64,000 bases of DNA, from positions 372,001 to 436,000 of the forward strand of contig NZ_JAMOZL010000006.1 of NCBI RefSeq assembly GCF_023667495.1, written 5' to 3'. Source of the DNA: Dyadobacter sp. MSC1_007. GTDB taxonomy: Bacteria; Bacteroidota; Bacteroidia; Cytophagales; Spirosomataceae. The notes under the pieces were generated by a model. The model saw only the letters and a program-made list of their open reading frames with translations, was not told where the DNA came from and ran no database searches. A program made the translations under genes and the position numbers. Of this stretch, positions 60,426-64,000 are shown one piece after another (the stretch's first letter is position 1; every line of letters starts with the position of its first letter).

Positions 60426-63400
60426 GTGTTCAAAGTTTACAGTTCATCGGCAGGCTCGGGGAAGACTTATACCCTTACCAAAGAGTACCTCAAACTGGCC
60501 CTGCATTCCAATGTGGAAACGTATTTCAGGCATATTCTGGCTGTTACATTCACCAATGCGGCTGCCAACGAAATGAAGGACCGCATTCTGCTGATGCTGC
60601 GGACGTTTTCGACATTCGAAACCGGCGGTCAGCCGCACCCGATGATGCGGGATGTGGTGATTGAAATGTACCCTGAAACGGAACACGATACCGAACTTTT
60701 TGCCGGAGCGTGCCAGCTCATAGCCGCAAGGGCGCAGATGGTTTTCGGACAAATCCTGCACCGGTATTCGGACTTCTCGGTGATGACGATCGATAAGTTT
60801 ACCCAGCGTCTGATCAGCAGCTTTACCGACGAACTGGGCATTCCATTCGTTTTCGAAACACAGCTTGACGGCGACTTGCTCGACGAAGCCGTAGACAGGT
60901 TGCTGGCGCGGATAGGGCAGGAAGGTGAGGAAGTATTGACTGATATTGTCGAGAAATATTACCGCGAAAATGCCGAAGAGGGCAAAAGTTGGGGAGCATT
61001 ACCCATGCAGATACGCGACACTGCCGGCACGCTCCTGAGCGAGCAAAGCTACATGCAGATGAAGCGCGTCGAAGACCTTAAAATGGAAGACTGGATCGCT
61101 GTCCGCAAACAAATGCGCGATTTTGTGCGCGAGCGGGAGGAGTTAATGGCGAAACATGCTAAAAATGCATTTAGCCTTATCCAATCCACGTTTCTGGTCG
61201 AAAAGGATTTTCACCAGAGCGGGCGGGGCATTTATGGCTTTTTCCGTGATCGCGCCGAGGAAAAGAAACTTTGGGCCGAACCCAATTCCTATGTCTACAA
61301 AACCATCGGCGAGGGAGTGTGGTATGGTGCTAAAACGGCTGGCCTGGTGAAGGACGAGATCGAGCACATCCGCGTTGATCTTGAAAATTACTTCCACCAG
61401 ATCGAGAATATGCGGACGGCGGAGACAGAGAAAATAACACTCTACAACCAGCTGGACAGGCATATTTATAATCTATCGCTGTTAGGCGAGATCAGAAAGG
61501 AGTTTGACGCATTGTTGAAACAGAATAACCAGGTACACATTTCGGATTTCAACCGCAAGATCGTCGATATCGTCGCACGAGAACCGGTACCGTTCATTTT
61601 TGAGCGGCTAGGGGATAAATACAACCACATTTTGGTCGATGAGTTCCAGGATACGTCCAAACTGCAATTTGCCAACCTGCTGCCGCTGATCGAGAATGCA
61701 TTGTCGGGTGGCTATTTCAATCTGATCGTGGGGGACGCTAAGCAGTCCATTTACCGTTTTCGCGGCGGGGATATGGACCTGATCCTGCATTTGGCCCAGA
61801 ACCAAGTCATGAAGCTCGGCAGCATTCTTGGTAACAGCCCTTTCAACGAAGAGCGGTTATTTAGTTTGGACAACTATTTACATATCAATCACTTAAAAAT
61901 AAACCGGCGGAGTTACCGGGAAGTTACTGATTTCAACAACAAGTTTTTTGCATTCGTTGCGGACTCGCTCGGTGACGAATATCCGTTGATACGGGAGGTG
62001 TACGACGAGCATTTCAGTCAGGAAATACCGGAGGGCGTGAGCGAGGGAGGCCATGTGGAGATCGAATTCCTTGAAATGAACGAAGAAAGCGAGGAGGCTG
62101 CCGAAGAATCGTCGGGGGACAACATTACCAAACGGGCGCTGGAATTGGTAAATGAGCTCAGGCTCGAAGGTTACGATTGGCGTGACATTGCCCTTTTATG
62201 CAGGAAAAAGAAAGAGGCAACGGCCCTGGCGAATGCTATGAAGGAGGCCGGATATCCGCTTATTTCGGATGATGCACTTTCGTTGGCCTATTCGAGGTCG
62301 TTGCACTTCATTATTTCGTTTATGAAAGTGCTCCACAGTTCGGATCACCGTCTGGCGCGTTATGAAGCGGCATATCTGTTTCACCAGGTTATCAGGCAGG
62401 AAAACCCGGCCCCGAACGAATATGAGGAGATCAGGTTGCTTTGCGAGGAGCGGGGACTGGATACTTTTCTGGAATATTTCAAGAAATGGGACATTACTAT
62501 TACTTCGTTCAAAATGCGGCAGGTGTCGGTATTTGAACTTACCGAGCTGCTGATGCAGCAATTCGGGCTATTTAAAAATCAACTTGAAAACGAATACCTG
62601 TTCCGTTTTCTGGATGTGGTACTGGAATTTGGTAACCGGAAAAGCAACCACCTGGGCGATTTCCTGAATTATTGGGAGTCGGCGAAGCATAAGTTTTCTA
62701 TTACTGTTCCCGAAGGCACCGACGCGATCCGCATTACAACCATCCACAAATCCAAAGGCCTGGAATATCCCGTCGTGATCATACCTTATGCCCAATGGAA
62801 AGTGACACCTAATGCAAGGCTCGACCGGCTTTGGATTGATCTGGATGCGGTGGATTATGAAGAAATACAAATCCAGGACCGCCCCGAATATGCTCATACA
62901 AAGCTCAGAAGTTCGATGGTATCGGTCGTGAAAGACCTTGAAAATACTGTTGTAGCAGAGCAATACCGCGATGAACGGACACGGACGCTGATTGAAAACC
63001 TGAATCTGTTGTACGTGGCTTTCACGAGGCCTGTCCAACGCCTGTATGTGCTTGCGAAGCGGGAGCGCAGGTGGGAATCGGGCCAGCAGGTCAACCACTG
63101 GCTGCGCGATTACCTTAACCAACACGATTTTATACCTGCCTGGGATGAAACCATTTCTAAATACACGATTTCGGAAGGTAGCGGAGGCGTAAAGCATGTA
63201 CATATAAGTTCTGGTGCCCAGCCGTTTGTGATCCGCGAAATATTGAGCAACGACCGCACTGGATCGCTGCGACTTCGCCGAATGGCCGACCGCATTTTCG
63301 ATGTGCAGACCTTCGAACCACGCCACGACCGGTTGCAAAAAATGCGCTATCTGCTCACAAGGCTTAAAACAACTTCCGATCTGCGCGATGCACTGGAAAA

Positions 63401-63746
63401 ACTGGTCGGCGAGGGGATATTCACCCGAAAAGAAACCGGCGAGATCGAGAAACTTACCATCGCATTGTTGCAGGACCCATCATTGCAGATCTTATATCAG
63501 GATGAAAACCATATTCAGATCAATAAGGAACTGCTGATCCCGGGCGGGAAACTATTACATATAGACAGGGTCGTGCAGCGGCCGGACGGGGAGTACATTT
63601 TCATGGCATTTGTCGGTGGAAATAGTGCTGACGAACCGCGCCGACATTTGCGGAAACTGATCCGGGCGTTTGTTGACACCGGTAGGAAATCCCGGGGAGT
63701 GTTAATAACGCTGGAAGATGAGCTGGTGGAATGGGTAGAAAAGTAG
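60426..63746 (+). CDS. AddA-like UvrD/RecB-type helicase with degenerate nuclease tail
   Basis: The 1106-residue protein starts with GTG at 60426, and no ATG lies near. It has the Walker A A9-G-S-G-K13-T motif, AVTFTNAAANEMKDRI, TIDKFTQRLI, DEFQD at 405-409 (Walker B), GDAKQSIYRFRGGD, RITTIHKSKGLEYPVVI and LLYVAFTRPVQRLYVL, the full set of superfamily 1A motifs. The C-terminal region (about 1020-1106) aligns in position with the AddA nuclease domain: HIDRVV is kept, but the catalytic DYK-type triplet is replaced by IFMAFVGG. It probably unwinds double-strand break ends for recombinational repair, in partnership with a nuclease elsewhere. Confidence 0.85.
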   Translation: MFKVYSSSAGSGKTYTLTKEYLKLALHSNVETYFRHILAVTFTNAAANEMKDRILLMLRTFSTFETGGQPHPMMRDVVIEMYPETEHDTELFAGACQLIAARAQMVFGQILHRYSDFSVMTIDKFTQRLISSFTDELGIPFVFETQLDGDLLDEAVDRLLARIGQEGEEVLTDIVEKYYRENAEEGKSWGALPMQIRDTAGTLLSEQSYMQMKRVEDLKMEDWIAVRKQMRDFVREREELMAKHAKNAFSLIQSTFLVEKDFHQSGRGIYGFFRDRAEEKKLWAEPNSYVYKTIGEGVWYGAKTAGLVKDEIEHIRVDLENYFHQIENMRTAETEKITLYNQLDRHIYNLSLLGEIRKEFDALLKQNNQVHISDFNRKIVDIVAREPVPFIFERLGDKYNHILVDEFQDTSKLQFANLLPLIENALSGGYFNLIVGDAKQSIYRFRGGDMDLILHLAQNQVMKLGSILGNSPFNEERLFSLDNYLHINHLKINRRSYREVTDFNNKFFAFVADSLGDEYPLIREVYDEHFSQEIPEGVSEGGHVEIEFLEMNEESEEAAEESSGDNITKRALELVNELRLEGYDWRDIALLCRKKKEATALANAMKEAGYPLISDDALSLAYSRSLHFIISFMKVLHSSDHRLARYEAAYLFHQVIRQENPAPNEYEEIRLLCEERGLDTFLEYFKKWDITITSFKMRQVSVFELTELLMQQFGLFKNQLENEYLFRFLDVVLEFGNRKSNHLGDFLNYWESAKHKFSITVPEGTDAIRITTIHKSKGLEYPVVIIPYAQWKVTPNARLDRLWIDLDAVDYEEIQIQDRPEYAHTKLRSSMVSVVKDLENTVVAEQYRDERTRTLIENLNLLYVAFTRPVQRLYVLAKRERRWESGQQVNHWLRDYLNQHDFIPAWDETISKYTISEGSGGVKHVHISSGAQPFVIREILSNDRTGSLRLRRMADRIFDVQTFEPRHDRLQKMRYLLTRLKTTSDLRDALEKLVGEGIFTRKETGEIEKLTIALLQDPSLQILYQDENHIQINKELLIPGGKLLHIDRVVQRPDGEYIFMAFVGGNSADEPRRHLRKLIRAFVDTGRKSRGVLITLEDELVEWVEK

Positions 63747-63843
63747 GGCGGTTTTGATCAAAATACCGTCAGAATGCATTATTTTTCCGGATATTCGCTG
63801 AAACTAAGTTTCAGGGCCACTTCTATTTGCTATCTTCAATTTT

Positions 63844-64000
63844 ATGCGATTGACTTTCCAGCGCCAGGTTTTAACAGGCATTTCGTTTTCAATTCTTTTG
63901 GTGCTGGCAATGGGGTACGTCGCCTATCACGCACTGCTTGTTCAGCAGGAGAATGCCGGCTGGGTTGCCCACACCCGTGAAGTGATGCGTGTTTCCACTT
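63844..64000 (+). CDS. CHASE3-type sensor protein, N-terminal part (runs off the window end)
   Basis: The ATG at 63844 begins a frame still open at the last base (52 codons). It has a membrane helix (about residues 12-30, SISFSILLVLAMGYVAYHALL-like) and the CHASE3 sensor start QQENAGWVAHTREVMRVST. This arrangement is typical of sensor histidine kinases. The rest lies outside the window. Confidence 0.7.
   Translation, partial: MRLTFQRQVLTGISFSILLVLAMGYVAYHALLVQQENAGWVAHTREVMRVST

Noticed and set aside
62568-63338. Antisense frame of 256 codons in the helicase gene
   Set aside because: The sense frame carries complete helicase motifs.

Overview
The window looks like chromosome from a Bacteroidota bacterium of the order Cytophagales, most likely family Spirosomaceae and close to Dyadobacter; the genus is recall-level inference. 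The support is two secreted proteases with type IX secretion (Por-type) C-terminal tails, promoter boxes of the Bacteroidota type (TAnnTTTG), start codons without clear Shine-Dalgarno sequences, and the gene families present (carboxynorspermidine decarboxylase, long-form HisG, hisS-hisG linkage, DUF6134, bestrophin-like proteins). No rRNA, tRNA, CRISPR array, insertion sequence or prophage was seen.

Layout. 1-4.9 kb: a truncated membrane protein, a PLP/flavin-type oxidase gene divergent from a MocR-type regulator, an MFS transporter and an XRE regulator divergent from a small unknown gene. 5-7 kb: a zinc/cadmium-type P-ATPase with a His-rich N-terminus. 7.1-12.4 kb: a second MocR regulator divergent from a DMT exporter / DinB / NTF2-like / PLP decarboxylase operon, then a lipoprotein. 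12.4-16.2 kb: tandem paralogous M64 metalloproteases. 16.2-17.3 kb: a ParA-type ATPase with a small partner. 17.7-19.9 kb: a TetR-controlled MFS efflux operon. 20-24 kb: a minus-strand cluster with a DinB protein, a TaqI/Eco57I-like adenine methyltransferase, a PIN toxin with its antitoxin, a possible PD-(D/E)XK nuclease and a membrane protein. 24-26.8 kb: an unfamiliar three-gene module (membrane-anchored Ppx/GppA-like protein, PspA-like membrane coiled coil, soluble coiled coil). 27-33.6 kb: assorted metabolic and envelope genes. 33.6-39.4 kb: a complete tripartite RND efflux operon. 40-44 kb: bestrophin-like channel, DEDDh exonuclease, nspC, PIG-L deacetylase. 44.5-51.2 kb: pyrG, yidC, an LpoA-like TPR/periplasmic-binding protein, hemL. 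51.3-54 kb: glycosyltransferase, methyltransferase and two small genes. 54.1-59.8 kb: hisS-hisG-hisD-hisC, interrupted between hisD and hisC by a RES/Xre toxin-antitoxin pair with its own palindrome. 59.8 kb to the end: a beta-barrel protein, an AddA-like helicase whose nuclease tail looks degenerate, and the start of a CHASE3-type sensor.

The most unusual items are the Ppx/GppA-PspA-like module, the RES/Xre pair inside the histidine operon, the nuclease/methyltransferase/toxin-antitoxin cluster, and a set of long intergenic inverted repeats built from short degenerate words. Several transcription-factor operators can be proposed directly from symmetry (MocR, TetR and Xre sites).
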